This document shows positions 17,408 to 28,839 of a DNA stretch of 64,000 bases, piece after piece (position 1 is the stretch's first letter; each line of letters begins with the position of its first letter). Origin of the DNA: Burkholderia savannae (GTDB taxonomy: Bacteria > Pseudomonadota > Gammaproteobacteria > Burkholderiales > Burkholderiaceae); NCBI RefSeq assembly GCF_001524445.2, contig NZ_CP013418.1, positions 1,302,001-1,366,000 of the forward strand, written 5' to 3'. The notes beneath the pieces were generated by a model that was not told the origin of the DNA, searched no databases, and saw only the letters and a list, made by a program, of their open reading frames with translations. The translations under genes and the position numbers were made by a program.

Positions 17408-17843
17408 TTCGAAGCCCGTGCGTCAGCCGGACCGAATAGCCGCTGCGCGCTCGGCGCGCCACGTGCCATTCGCGTTTGCGGCGAAGCCACGTTGCCGATT
17501 CGGCAACGATCCGGCAACGATCCGTTTGCGGCTCGCGTTGCCGTCGCGGAGTCGAACGACTCGCCGTGCGCCGGTCCGCTCGATTCCGCGATACGGCACA
17601 CGCGATCGCTTCACGCAGGCCTCGCATTGCGCCACCTATCTGATGTCGACATCCCCCTTTCGACGACTCGGCGCCCGCGCCAGTCCGGCCGTGACGCGAA
17701 CCACGCTGCCGCGGCGCAACGGATTCGTTCCGCCCTACTGAGGACCGCGCGCCGCGGCGGCATGCGCCGCCGGCTGGCATCGTCGTCGCGAACGCCGCGT
17801 CGCGCCGGCGAACACGGCAATCGCGCTTGCCACAATATTTTCG

Positions 17844-18025
17844 TTGACAAGCCAACGAAGGATGACGAAACTCATCGACATGGATACGCGCCTGCACATC
17901 GCCATCGTAAATGCCCACCCGCCAATGAACGCCCGTTGTGGCGTGTCACCGGGGGCGCTCGCGCGTTAGCTATCCGCAACATCGGATGTCAAGAGGCCCC
18001 CGCCGGAAACGGTTGGGGCCTTTTT
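17844..18025 (+). ncRNA. Candidate small RNA or attenuated leader
   Basis: A TTGACA (17844-17849) with a weak -10 (GAAACT, 17867-17872) precedes a stretch without an ORF that ends in a strong intrinsic terminator at 17994-18025, about 45 bp before the DUF2917 start codon. A roughly 145-nt transcript would result. It could be a free small RNA or a premature terminator in the DUF2917 leader. No known RNA family was recognised. The remainder of 17408-17843 shows nothing convincing. Confidence 0.35.
17994..18025 (+). terminator. Intrinsic terminator upstream of the DUF2917 gene
   Basis: AGGCCCC (17994-18000) pairs with GGGGCCT (18015-18021) around a 14-nt loop and is followed by a T run (18021-18025). 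It faces the + strand and sits before, not after, a recognised gene. Confidence 0.7.
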
Positions 18026-18069
18026 CATTGCGCTGCGCTCCTTCCGCCGGCTCTATTCAGGAGAAGACG

Positions 18070-18456
18070 ATGGACCAGGCAAGCCGGTTGTTATTTCGTC
18101 CCGATTCGACGCGGCACGACGGATATGACGCGATCCAGCTGCCGCGCATGACGCTTCACTTCGCGCTCGAGCCGCGCGCGATGATGACGTGGCTTGCGCG
18201 CAGCCACACCGAGATCCGCGTGCTGAGCTCGCGCGTCTGGCTCACGCGCTCGTACAGCGTCGACGACTACTGGCTGCGGCCGGGTGACGTGCTACACGTG
18301 CCGCGCGGCGAGCGCATCTGGCTCAGCGCCGACGGGCCGTCCGCCGCGGAGGTCTCGCTGACGACGGCGTACGCGCGCCGGCGCGGCTGGATCGGCGGCA
18401 TGATCGACGGGCTGCTCGACATCGCGGCGGATCTGACCAGTCCGCGCCCGCGTTGA
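18070..18456 (+). CDS. DUF2917-family protein
   Basis: A 128-residue protein of the DUF2917 family, common in Burkholderia. It has a small cupin-like beta-rich core with TEIRVLSSRVWLTRS and the turn LRPGDVLHVPRGERIWL. Function is unknown. The ATG at 18070 follows CAGGAGAAG. It stands alone, behind the intrinsic terminator at 17994-18025, so its expression may depend on read-through or on a promoter inside that leader. No signal peptide is visible. Confidence 0.8.
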   Translation: MDQASRLLFRPDSTRHDGYDAIQLPRMTLHFALEPRAMMTWLARSHTEIRVLSSRVWLTRSYSVDDYWLRPGDVLHVPRGERIWLSADGPSAAEVSLTTAYARRRGWIGGMIDGLLDIAADLTSPRPR

Positions 18457-19190
18457 CGCGTCGTGCGAGCAGACGCAGAGGCATGCCGCGCCGGCTCGAC
18501 GCGACAGACGCCGTTGTGAACCGTTTGGCGTCTGTTGCTTCGCGCGATGAAGCGGAACAACGGACGCCTCGCGAAAGCGACGGTGAAGCTCACCGTCGCG
18601 TCGCATGCATTTCGCGCAGTCGCGTCGCCTTCTATCATCAGGACCGCTATGTATTTCGAAGCCGAGAGAAACGAAATCACCAAGTGGCCGATCGATGCCG
18701 GTACCGCGTGACGCGACTTCGCCCGTCGCCCGCGCCCGTCGAATACCGTCGGCCGTGCGTCGTCATCGGATGCATCGGATCGGAGCGCTCACGCACGACC
18801 GATCGAACAAAATCGCGCGCCGCCCTTCGAATCGCGATGCGCGCACGATGATCCGTCGACGCACGACAACTGCGAACTCGGTTCGCGCGGATGCCCCGCC
18901 GACGGCCAGCCGCCAGCCGCATCGCGCACGTCGTGCCGAATCGCATGACCGCGAGCACGCGATTCCTGCATGCAAGCGCGCACGGCGTTTCAGGAAAAAT
19001 GAGGAAACGTTGCGCGCACCGGTTCGGTCCGTTCCCCGAACGAACGCACGCAACGCATGTGTTGAACGACGACGCCCCGATCGATGAACGGCGCGCTCGA
19101 AATGGCGGCGAAGCGCGCACGACAAAGCGCGCCGAAAACATCGCGGCCGGCGGGCACGTGCCGCACGCCGCGAACCGTTCGCACGCGACG
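18457..19190. other. Gene-free stretch
   Basis: A 734-bp interval between the DUF2917 gene and the small helical-protein gene. All open frames here are Arg/Ala-rich without ribosome binding sites and look like products of the high GC content. No RNA gene or repeat was recognised. Confidence 0.6.
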
Positions 19191-19475
19191 TTACGTGCTC
19201 GCCGCGAGACGCGGCCCCGACGCGCCGCGCACGGCCGTCGACGGCTCTTCGTCGGTCTTTTGCACCTGCGCGCTCACCCAAGGATCGATGCCTTGCTTCT
19301 GCACCTCTTCGAGAAACGACACGCGCGCGCGCCAGTAATCGGCCTGCAGCTTCGCGTCGATCACGCGCTGCTCGGCGGCGAACAACTCCATCCGTGCAGT
19401 CACGAGCATCGACGCCGCGCTCTTCTCGGGAGTGGGGGCGTGACGCAACGCCCATCGGCTGATCCAGTTCAACAT
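19191..19475 (-). CDS. Small helical protein of unknown function
   Basis: A 94-residue protein not recognised as a named family. Its centre (residues about 20-65, SMLVTARMELFAAEQRVIDAKLQADYWRAR split by charged residues) is predicted to be one long amphipathic helix, possibly a coiled coil; the C-terminus is polar and probably disordered. The ATG at 19475 has GGAGG six to ten bases upstream, much better than the start of the longer open frame. It stands alone between two gene-poor stretches. The good ribosome binding site and ordered helical core are the reasons for calling it real. Confidence 0.65.
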   Translation of the reverse strand: MLNWISRWALRHAPTPEKSAASMLVTARMELFAAEQRVIDAKLQADYWRARVSFLEEVQKQGIDPWVSAQVQKTDEEPSTAVRGASGPRLAAST

Positions 19476-20376
19476 GCTTGCCTCCGTATTGACGGATGAA
19501 ATCGCGTGGGGCGCGTCCCACCTGCGAAACCCTGCCCCTGCACTCACCTTCAGCTGCCACTGCGAAATGCGCCGATTCCCGCGTCCGCTCCCGGCACCCG
19601 ACGGCCCCGACGCGAGCATTGTCTCTATCCTAGTGAGAGAATCGCGTTAATGCGATGACGACTTGCATTCTTTTACACAAGCCACCTTATTGCAACATCC
19701 TAAAAAACAACGATATCCCATTGATCCAGAAGAAAAATATCCGTCGAAAAATATATGTAAACACCTATCTCTAAAATCAACGGATTTGTAGCAGGAATTG
19801 GGTGAATTTCCGGATGTCGATCGTTTGGCAGCGCATGCTTTCGACCGAAACCTTACGCCGATTCTCATGGACTTTTTTCTTTTCATGCGATTGGCGCGGG
19901 CATCATGCGGCCGCAAAGCCGGCGAGCTTGCCTGCCGTGCAATCCGCCAGGAATCGCGCGAGGCTGGCCATGCAGCCGCATGTTTCGACCGCGTACGGTC
20001 GAACATGACGCCGTACCGGCATGCACGACAATGGGGCGTCGCGCCGTCGCAACGCGCGAGCACGCGCCATTGCGGCATGAAAGTCCATCACGTCGCATTC
20101 GGCCGATTTCGATGCGCCCACTCGGTCGCGCCTGCGATACGGCTCGCCGTTGCTTTCGAAGATATTACGATCGGCAATGCGAACCATGCGTGACGGTCCG
20201 CCACTCGCACGCAACTTGTTCGCCACTCGTGCGCATATCAAGCCGTCATTCGTGCGCGGCGCGTCGACCCGCCACGCACCGCATGTCGTCACCGGCTCGG
20301 CGTCGCGTGCGGCGCGCACAACGCGCGCAATGCGTCAGTCACGCGCAACGTTCATCCGCAAGCCGCATTCCGTCCG
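19476..20376. other. Gene-free stretch with an AT-rich patch
   Basis: About 900 bp without a convincing gene. Around 19650-19800 the sequence becomes strikingly AT-rich (for example AAAAATATATGTAAACACC) against the GC-rich background, a possible promoter zone for the small-protein gene on the minus strand or a trace of foreign DNA. The open frame on the minus strand at 19647-20078 lacks a ribosome binding site and family features. Confidence 0.5.
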
Positions 20377-20877
20377 TCATCCGAGCCCGCCTTCGTCGGG
20401 CCACCGGTAACCGAGCAGCCTCGAACGCGCATACGCGAACTCGCGTACCGCGCCGCGCTGATTGCCGCCGAACAGATACACACGTTCGTCGTCGTGCCGC
20501 ACATAGAAGCCGACATGCCCTCGCCAGCTCGTCGGACGATCGCGCGTCAGCACGGCGACGCATCCATAGGCCGGCTCGCTCAGCGCACGGCCCCACTCGA
20601 GCCACGATCGCGCGAGCGCCGAGCCCGTTCCCGATATCCCGACGCGCGCGAAACACCAGTTGACGAACGACGAGCACCACGAAATCTTGTCGTCGTAGCC
20701 GGCGAGATTCGTGCAGCCGTTGTATTCGATGATGCGCGGATTGCTTGCGCCGGCCCTGAAACGCCGAACGCCCTGTTCCGCGAGCGCGACGGACATCCAG
20801 GCAGGATGGCCGGCATCGGCTTGCTGTTCGCCGTGCGCCGGCACGACGCTTTCATGCATTCGAGCGATCGACGTCAA
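20377..20877 (-). CDS. TIGR02594-type/NlpC-P60-like amidase
   Basis: A 166-residue protein resembling the TIGR02594 group of putative cell-wall amidases. The likely catalytic Cys is in ISWCSSFVNWCFARVG (near residue 70) and the probable His in SWRGHVGFYVR (near residue 120), followed by GGNQRGAVREFAY, the usual order of a papain-like Cys-His pair. No signal peptide is visible, so export would need another route. The TTG start at 20877 is favoured because GGAGAG lies 8 bases upstream; an ATG six codons later is possible. It stands alone, not in a phage module; related genes often occur in type VI secretion or phage contexts. Confidence 0.7.
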   Translation of the reverse strand: MTSIARMHESVVPAHGEQQADAGHPAWMSVALAEQGVRRFRAGASNPRIIEYNGCTNLAGYDDKISWCSSFVNWCFARVGISGTGSALARSWLEWGRALSEPAYGCVAVLTRDRPTSWRGHVGFYVRHDDERVYLFGGNQRGAVREFAYARSRLLGYRWPDEGGLG

Positions 20878-21258
20878 GCTGAACTCTCCAGTTCGTGAAT
20901 AGGCGGCGCACCGGCACGGGCGTCGACGCCGTTCGTTGTTCGTTGTTCGACGCCGCCAGGGCGCCGCACGCGGCGCACGCCCTTCTCGCTACCGGCAAGC
21001 GGTCATTTTAACGACTCGCCGACGAACGCGTGCGCGGACGCCGCCCGCCCGAATTCTCGCCGCGCTCGCTGCGCGAGCCGCCGCGAGCGCGATGTCGAAT
21101 CGCGATCAATCGCCGCAAATATATCGTCCCGCCTATGTCCGCTATTACAATCCGCCGATAGCCGCCCAATAGTGGCTGGTTACAGTACGTCCGCCACGCG
21201 GGCAACACAACTCACAAAGCATTCAGCAACACGACTACTCGACCGGAGAATCGCCCAC
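20878..21258. other. Intergenic stretch upstream of the purine permease
   Basis: A 381-bp divergent region between the amidase-like gene and the AzgA-type permease. It holds a low-GC segment near 21110-21160 that may contain promoter elements, but no hexamer pair was convincing. No riboswitch fold was recognised. Confidence 0.4.
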
Positions 21259-22560
21259 ATGGAATCGATCAAACGGTACTTCGGCTTCGCGGAAGCCGGA
21301 ACCGACTTGCGCACCGAAATACTCGCGGGCGTCACCACGTTCCTGACGATGGCCTACATCATCTTCGTCAACCCCGCGATTCTCGGTGATGCGGGCATGC
21401 CGAAGGAATCCGTCTTCGTCGCCACGTGCCTCGTCGCCGCGCTCGCATCGGTCATCATGGGCCTGTACGCGAACTACCCGATCGCCTGCGCGCCGGGCAT
21501 GGGCCTCAACGCGTATTTCGCTTACACCGTCGTCAAGGGCATGGGCTTTACGTGGCAGGCCGCGCTCGGCGCGGTGTTCATCTCCGGCTGCCTGTTTCTG
21601 CTCGTCACGCTGTTTCGCGTGCGCGAAGTGATCGTCAATGGGATTCCGAAGTCGCTGCGCATCGCGATCACCGCGGGCATCGGCCTTTTCCTCGGCATCA
21701 TTTCGCTGAAAACGGCGGGCGTGATCGTCGGCAGCCCGGCGACGCTCGTCACGCTCGGCGATCTGCACAAGCCGACGACGGTCCTCGCGATCATCGGCTT
21801 CTTCGCGATCGTCACGCTCGATTACCTGCGCGTGCGCGGCGCGATCCTGATCGGCATCATCGGCGTGACGATCCTGTCGTTCTTCTTCGGCGGCAACGAG
21901 TTTCACGGAATCTTCTCCGCACCGCCGTCGATCGACGCGACGCTGTTCAAGCTCGACATCGGCGCCGCGCTGTCGACGGGCATCATCAACGTGATCCTCG
22001 TGTTCTTCCTCGTCGAGCTGTTCGATGCGACGGGCACGCTGATGGGCGTCGCGAATCGCGCGGGGCTCCTCGTCGAAGGCAAGATGCATCGCCTGAACAA
22101 GGCACTCCTCGCCGACAGCACCGCGATCGTCGCGGGCTCGGTGCTCGGCACGTCGTCGACGACCGCATACATCGAAAGCGCATCCGGCGTGCAGGCGGGC
22201 GGGCGCACCGGCGTTACCGCGATCACGGTCGCCGTGCTGTTCATTGCATGCCTCTTCATCGCGCCGCTCGCGAGCGTCGTGCCCGGCTACGCGACTGCGC
22301 CGGCGCTGCTGTACGTGTCGTGCCTGATGCTGCGCGACATGGTCGACGTGCCGTGGGACGATGCGACGGAGGCCGTGCCCGCCGCGCTCACCGCGTTGCT
22401 GATGCCGTTCACGTACTCGATCGCGAACGGCGTCGCGTTCGGCTTCATCGCCTACGGCGGCCTCAAGCTGCTGACGGGCCACGCGAAGCAGGTGAAGCCG
22501 ATCGTCTGGATCATCGCAGCGATCTTCCTGTTCCGCTACTTCTACCTCGGCGCCGAATAA
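21259..22560 (+). CDS. NCS2 family AzgA-type purine permease
   Basis: A 433-residue inner-membrane proton symporter for guanine/hypoxanthine/adenine, with 12-14 hydrophobic segments. The family signature region LRTEILAGVTTFLTMAYII is at residues about 17-35, ACAPGMGLNAYFAYTVV near residue 80, and SSTTAYIESASGVQAGGRTG near residue 300 corresponds to the conserved substrate-site loop. The ATG at 21259 follows GGAGAATCGCCCAC; the frame is open upstream, but the extension lacks family similarity. It is a single gene with no purine-metabolism neighbours in view. Confidence 0.95.
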   Translation: MESIKRYFGFAEAGTDLRTEILAGVTTFLTMAYIIFVNPAILGDAGMPKESVFVATCLVAALASVIMGLYANYPIACAPGMGLNAYFAYTVVKGMGFTWQAALGAVFISGCLFLLVTLFRVREVIVNGIPKSLRIAITAGIGLFLGIISLKTAGVIVGSPATLVTLGDLHKPTTVLAIIGFFAIVTLDYLRVRGAILIGIIGVTILSFFFGGNEFHGIFSAPPSIDATLFKLDIGAALSTGIINVILVFFLVELFDATGTLMGVANRAGLLVEGKMHRLNKALLADSTAIVAGSVLGTSSTTAYIESASGVQAGGRTGVTAITVAVLFIACLFIAPLASVVPGYATAPALLYVSCLMLRDMVDVPWDDATEAVPAALTALLMPFTYSIANGVAFGFIAYGGLKLLTGHAKQVKPIVWIIAAIFLFRYFYLGAE

Positions 22561-23242
22561 CGGCGCGACGCGCGGCGGCGAACGCGCAAGCGACTGCCGC
22601 CGCAAACGGCTCGTCCGCGTCTGGACGCGCGGGCGACGACGCAGCCGTATGGGGAACGGTAATGCCGCGCGACGATGCGCGATCTCGGAAGCCGACGCAA
22701 CGACGGCATGCGCCGGGCGACAGATTCGTCGGCAATGCTTGAATTCCCAACTAGCCCGCCGCCCGCGCGACAGTTGCGCGCCGGCAAGACGTCTCGCCGC
22801 GATCCGGCGGCGATTGTCACGCGTGCGGCTCCCATGCGCGCTTGCTCGTGCGTTCGCGAGGCTGCTATGACCGCGACAGAACGCAATAGGAACGTCACCG
22901 CTGACGCATCCGCACACCGGCGAGAGTCCGACGTAATATCCGACCGAAGGACGTCAACGAAGCCGGCGTCCTCACTGCGAATTCCATTCGGCGCAGACAG
23001 CGACGCATTCGTCTTTAGGATAACCGATCGAACGAAGCTCGACCGCGAGCGACCGATTCGGCGCGCGGCCAATAAGCTCGCTTGCGCGGCGGAACGGCTC
23101 GTCGGCAACCGATGATTCGACGGTGCGAGAGTCGACTGCGAAGAGAGATCCGCGAAACATGCAACGCCGCGACAGTCGCGCCCGGAAGGAGCACGTGTTC
23201 TCATCGCGACCATTCGAAGCGCGCCTGCGCGCTCGTCGACAG

Positions 23243-23302
23243 GCGGCTCGATAAGCGAATCGATTAGCGGCTCAAAAAGCGGTTCGATAAACGGCTCGCA
23301 AG
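23243..23302. repeat. Degenerate 12-mer tandem array (5 units)
   Basis: Five consecutive 12-bp units: GCGGCTCGATAA, GCGAATCGATTA, GCGGCTCAAAAA, GCGGTTCGATAA, ACGGCTCGCAAG. The divergence between units suggests an old, no longer slipping array. Confidence 0.75.
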
Positions 23303-23366
23303 CGACCGAACGAAGCCCGACGAACAACCGACGCAGCGCTCGCGCAAGCGCAGCCGGCCACGGGCC

Positions 23367-23391
23367 ACGCAACGCAACGCAACGCAACGCA
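23367..23391. repeat. Pentamer tandem array (ACGCA x5)
   Basis: Five perfect head-to-tail copies of ACGCA in non-coding DNA. The number of perfect units makes it a plausible variable-number site. Confidence 0.85.
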
Positions 23392-23522
23392 TCGTCGCGC
23401 GCATGCCGTCCACTGCCGCGAATCCTCAAATCAACGACCCGCAGAAGCGAACACGCCCGCGTGTCGACGCAGGCCTGCACGCCGCATCTCGCAAGCATGC
23501 CGAACGAATCCACTTCGGCTCA

Positions 23523-23557
23523 TAAAAAACGAGCGCCACCCGCGGGCAGCGCTCGTT
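23523..23557 (-). terminator. Intrinsic terminator of the DUF1488 gene
   Basis: AACGAGCGC (23528-23536) and GCGCTCGTT (23549-23557) form a 9-bp stem. Read on the minus strand it is followed by a run of T (the A run at 23524-23529), 18 bp after the DUF1488 stop codon. Confidence 0.85.
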
Positions 23558-23574
23558 CGCGAAGTCGGCGCAAT

Positions 23575-23862
23575 CTAGCGCACGTTCGCCTCGTAAAACC
23601 TGACGTACCCGCTTCTCAACACCACGCATTGCGCGCGGGTCTCGGACAACAGGCGTCGCGCCGCGGCCTCGATACGGAGCCGGTGCGCATCGAACGCCCC
23701 CACCATATCCTCGAAGCGCGGCGAAGCGGCACCGTAATGGTCCTCGAGCGCCTCGGCGGTGATATGGCATTGAACCGGCTCGCCGTCGACCATCGCCATG
23801 AACGCGAGCGTCAATTCGCGCCCCGAATATTCGGGCGCATCGTTCGTGAACTGGATCTGCAT
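23575..23862 (-). CDS. DUF1488-family protein
   Basis: A 95-residue cytoplasmic protein of the DUF1488 family. The N-terminus MQIQFTNDAPEYSGRELTL and the middle segment CHITAEALEDHYGA are characteristic. Function is unknown. The ATG at 23862 has AAGGCGG upstream and matches the usual family start, whereas the open frame begins 11 codons earlier. It is monocistronic, with a clear terminator behind it. Confidence 0.88.
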   Translation of the reverse strand: MQIQFTNDAPEYSGRELTLAFMAMVDGEPVQCHITAEALEDHYGAASPRFEDMVGAFDAHRLRIEAAARRLLSETRAQCVVLRSGYVRFYEANVR

Positions 23863-24467
23863 CGGAACCGCCTTTGCCGTAGCTCGAGAATGCAAGAAAC
23901 CGCGTGCCGCCGGAAGGGTTCGCCGGCCGGAAGCGCGCGGGCTGACCGGAGCGGCTGTCGTGCGGCGAGCGGCGCGCGCTCGCCGGATGCTCCGGTTGAC
24001 TTCACTTTAGTCGCTTTCCGGCACGACACAAGATTTCGTCAAAAAACCCTGCGCGCGCGCAGGCTCCCGCGCATTCTTCTGTCAATTGACCGCGCAACGG
24101 CTTGACTGCAGGAAGAATCGTGCGATGAATCGTCGTGGGAATCGCACACCGGATTCGACTGCGAATCCCGGTATCAGGCAGTTGCAAACGAGAGGAAGCG
24201 ATGGTCCGCGCCGCATTTCCGCGTGCGGTTCGTCGACCGGCGAACTCCGCTCGCGGGCCGTCGGGTTTCGCGCGAACGAGCTTCGATGGCCTTCGCTCGA
24301 GTCGACGCGCGCACCGCCGCGCCAAAGCCCTTTATATTGCGACGGGCATGCGGGTTATATACCGATCGCATTCGGCAGCGCTCGTCGCGTCGCACAACGC
24401 GCGAGCCGATCGGGCCCCACGGCGCCGCGAGCGCGCTCGCCGTCGCGCCGCCCGCAGGCCATCCCGC
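23863..24467. other. Gene-free stretch
   Basis: About 600 bp between the DUF1488 gene and the small membrane-protein gene, both on the minus strand. Open frames here are short, Arg-rich and lack ribosome binding sites. Nothing else was recognised. Confidence 0.5.
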
Positions 24468-24662
24468 TCACTTCTTTTCGTCCTTCGGCCAGACGTTCAG
24501 TGCAACCGCGCAAGTCGTCACGCCGAGCGCAATCGCCGCAGCGCCATATCGCACCGCAGCATCCTGGTCGAACAACAATCCGTGGATCGCCACGGCAATG
24601 CCGGCCAGCGAGACGAACGTCGCGATCGCGGCGAGCACCACTCTCAGTTCCGTCCGAACCAT
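24468..24662 (-). CDS. Small two-helix membrane protein
   Basis: A 64-residue protein of unknown function with two hydrophobic segments (VVLAAIATFVSLAGIAVAI at about 8-26 and YGAAAIALGVTTCAVAL at about 39-55), a short acidic loop and a charged C-terminus ending KDEKK, so it is probably an inner-membrane hairpin. The ATG at 24662 has GGGGAGAA at good spacing. It is divergent from the sigma-54 activator gene (268 bp). The strong ribosome binding site and clear topology support the call; no family was recognised. Confidence 0.7.
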   Translation of the reverse strand: MVRTELRVVLAAIATFVSLAGIAVAIHGLLFDQDAAVRYGAAAIALGVTTCAVALNVWPKDEKK

Positions 24663-24930
24663 GATGATTCTCCCCGAACGGATGCATGTCGCGGCGCATG
24701 CTGAATTGCGGGGACCGTTCATGATTTCCGCATCGGTCCGGGCGGGGCGCGGCGCGTGCGCACCCTGTTTCCATCATTGCAGGCCGGGGCACAAAAGCAA
24801 GCGAAATTCGATTTGCGGTCGCACATCGCGCGCGGCGCTTGTATGATGGGCGTGCCCGCGCCGCCACGTCCACCGCTGCGCCGGTCGAGCGGAGCGCACA
24901 CTCCGTCGGCGGGCCCCATGGAGACAAGTC

Positions 24931-26880
<1,950 letters not shown>

Positions 26881-27055
26881 ATCGTCGGTGCCGCCGGTGC
26901 CGCAGCCAGCCGCGGACGACGAGCGCGGCACCGCGCGTGCGGCCTTGCGTACGATGCGCAGATGGGCCGCGCTGCGTGCGCGGCGAAACGCGCGAGCGCA
27001 TCGGGTATCCTTGCGGCTTCATCGTCCACGACACCGCGCCGCCGCTTACGATCGC

Positions 27056-27346
27056 ATGACCGAAGAACGTTCGCACTGGGTGCGAGTCGAGCCGCTCGGA
27101 GCCGGCTTCGACGCGCCCGAATCGCTGTCGCTGCTCGAAGCCGCGGGCTTCGCCGGCGTATCGCTGCCGCGCTCGTGCCGCAACGGCACGTGCCGGACCT
27201 GCCTGTGCCGTCTGCGCGAAGGCTCGATCGTCTACCGGATCGACTGGCCCGGCGTGAGCGCCGAAGAAAAAGCGGAAGGCTACATCCTGCCGTGCGTCGC
27301 GATCGCGCAATCCGATCTCGTCATCGAGGTGCCTGACGCCGAATGA
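27056..27346 (+). CDS. Plant-type [2Fe-2S] ferredoxin
   Basis: A 96-residue small iron-sulfur protein. Cluster ligands are visible in LPRSCRNGTCRTCLCRL (the C-x4-C-x2-C pattern) plus a final Cys in ILPCVAIAQSD. It should be a one-electron carrier for an oxygenase or dehydrogenase. The ATG at 27056 starts the conserved part; the upstream open extension is Arg-rich. It lies 175 bp after the sigma-54 activator and could be co-transcribed with it, but no partner oxygenase or reductase lies next to it. Confidence 0.88.
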   Translation: MTEERSHWVRVEPLGAGFDAPESLSLLEAAGFAGVSLPRSCRNGTCRTCLCRLREGSIVYRIDWPGVSAEEKAEGYILPCVAIAQSDLVIEVPDAE

Positions 27347-27591
27347 ACGCACGCGCGGGGATCGTGCAAGGAGATCGCAGGTGTCCGCGCCGGGCCGCGC
27401 ACGGCGGGCATGATCACATGCCGCCGCGCGCCCGCCCGACAGCCGGGCCGCCGCCGATCACATGGTCGAAAGACATGCACGGCCGCGTATCGAGCGCGCT
27501 TCGCTCGACAGTCGACACCACACCGCTCGCGCCGCGAATCGCGCCGACGCCGCGCAACGCCTGCGTGCACGCGGACAGACAACGGCCGCCG

Positions 27592-28839
27592 TCATCGGCT
27601 GGTGCAGGCCGACACGACAGGATCGTTGCTCCCCGTATGGACGAAACCGTCCGACACCCATTGATTCGAGCCGAGCCGATACCAGAGCCGCGTCGCACCC
27701 CAGTTGCCCCGCACCGTATCGCCGTACGCATAGCACGCGAGCTGGACCGTCGCGCCGTTCGCGACGGTGCCGACGACCGAAGCGGACAGCGACGGCGCGC
27801 TGCGCAGGTTCACAGGCCCCGGCGCCTGCACGGTCGCCTTCACGGACGGCGACGGTTCGGCCGGCCCGCCGCTGTCCTCCGAGCCGTAATTGGTGAGTGA
27901 CGCCTGCACGGACACGCGCCGCTGATTGCGGATCGCATAGCCCGAATACGCACCGCCGCCTTCGAAGAACTGCCAGCCGCCGATCGTCTTGCCGTTCACG
28001 GGTACATCGCTGCCGCCCTGGCTCAGCGCGAAGTGCACGTGCGGCCCGGTCGTCTGCCCACCGCACGGCAGGCCGTTGCCGACGCGCCCGAGGTATTCGC
28101 CCTGGCGCACGCGCGTGCCGCTGCCGGCCTGAGTCAGCTGAACCATGTGGTAGTACGTGGTCGCATAGCCGTTGTCGTGGACGACCTTGACGATCGCGCT
28201 GCCGTTGCGCTCGCAGCTTTTGTAGAGAACGCCGCCACGCGCGGCGAGCACCTGACCGTTGCCGATGGAAAAGTCGAGTGAGTTGAACGGGCGGCTTTCG
28301 CCGCTCCAGCCATGCGCGCCGCCCGTCCAATACCACGCGGCGCCTTGCTGCCACGGCAGCGCAAGCCCCGTCTGCCCCGCCGCCGCGCTCGGCCGCGACG
28401 TGGCGGGCGCGCGGCCTGCATTCAGATGCGCGCGCTCGTCGCGGGGCAGCAGCTTCGCCGGCGCCGCGGCGGCAAGCGCATAAAACGCATCGGTGCCTTC
28501 GATGCCGACGACCCATCCGTCCTTTGCGCGTTGCGCGACGAAGAGCTTCGACACGGGGTAGGCCGGCGAGTCGTTCGGAACGACCTGCGTAACGGTGCCG
28601 AACACCCATCCGGCCTCCTGATCCGACTTGATCGGCTCGATCACGTCGTCGCGCGCAGCGGGCGCGGCCGGCCCCTGCTTGCCGAGCCGAGTGGAGAAAG
28701 CCTGCCGGATTGCCTGCTGCAGGTCCGGTGCATCGACGGGCACCGCATACGCGGCGCCGGACAGGCCTGCCGCCATCAACGGCACGGCCATCAAGCGCTT
28801 GATGGAATCGGATGCACTACGCCAGACCATCGGGCCCAT
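27592..28839 (-). CDS. Secreted LasA-like M23 metallopeptidase with SH3 domain
   Basis: A 415-residue predicted exported endopeptidase. The signal peptide covers about residues 1-32 (hydrophobic core LMAVPLMAAGLSGAAYA). The M23 catalytic domain shows the zinc Asp in FNSLDFSIG, the His in TYYHMVQL and the HxH pair in GPHVHFAL, as in LasA/beta-lytic proteases that cut peptidoglycan cross-bridges. A C-terminal bacterial SH3 domain (about 345-410, VNLRSAPSLSASVVGTV) probably targets cell wall. The ATG at 28839 has GGGAGG 8 bases upstream; the frame opens 11 codons earlier. Likely roles are staphylolysis-type attack on other bacteria or host-matrix degradation. Confidence 0.9.
   Translation of the reverse strand: MGPMVWRSASDSIKRLMAVPLMAAGLSGAAYAVPVDAPDLQQAIRQAFSTRLGKQGPAAPAARDDVIEPIKSDQEAGWVFGTVTQVVPNDSPAYPVSKLFVAQRAKDGWVVGIEGTDAFYALAAAAPAKLLPRDERAHLNAGRAPATSRPSAAAGQTGLALPWQQGAAWYWTGGAHGWSGESRPFNSLDFSIGNGQVLAARGGVLYKSCERNGSAIVKVVHDNGYATTYYHMVQLTQAGSGTRVRQGEYLGRVGNGLPCGGQTTGPHVHFALSQGGSDVPVNGKTIGGWQFFEGGGAYSGYAIRNQRRVSVQASLTNYGSEDSGGPAEPSPSVKATVQAPGPVNLRSAPSLSASVVGTVANGATVQLACYAYGDTVRGNWGATRLWYRLGSNQWVSDGFVHTGSNDPVVSACTSR

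Larger units (their letters stand above)
22561..23522. other. Gene-free stretch with small repeats
   Basis: Nearly 1 kb without a convincing gene between the permease and the DUF1488 gene. The long minus-strand frame 22542-23513 reads Arg/Ser-rich low-complexity protein and includes repeat-encoded residues, so it is not called. Two tandem arrays (23243-23302 and 23367-23391) lie in it. Confidence 0.6.

Noticed and set aside
19647..20078. A 143-codon minus-strand open frame over the AT-rich patch
   Set aside because: It mixes Arg-rich GC-shadow sequence with a Cys/Ser tail from AT-rich DNA and lacks a start signal.
22542..23513. A 323-codon minus-strand open frame in the gene-free stretch
   Set aside because: It has no ribosome binding site or family motif, includes residues encoded by the 12-mer array, and starts inside the terminator-flanked region of another gene.
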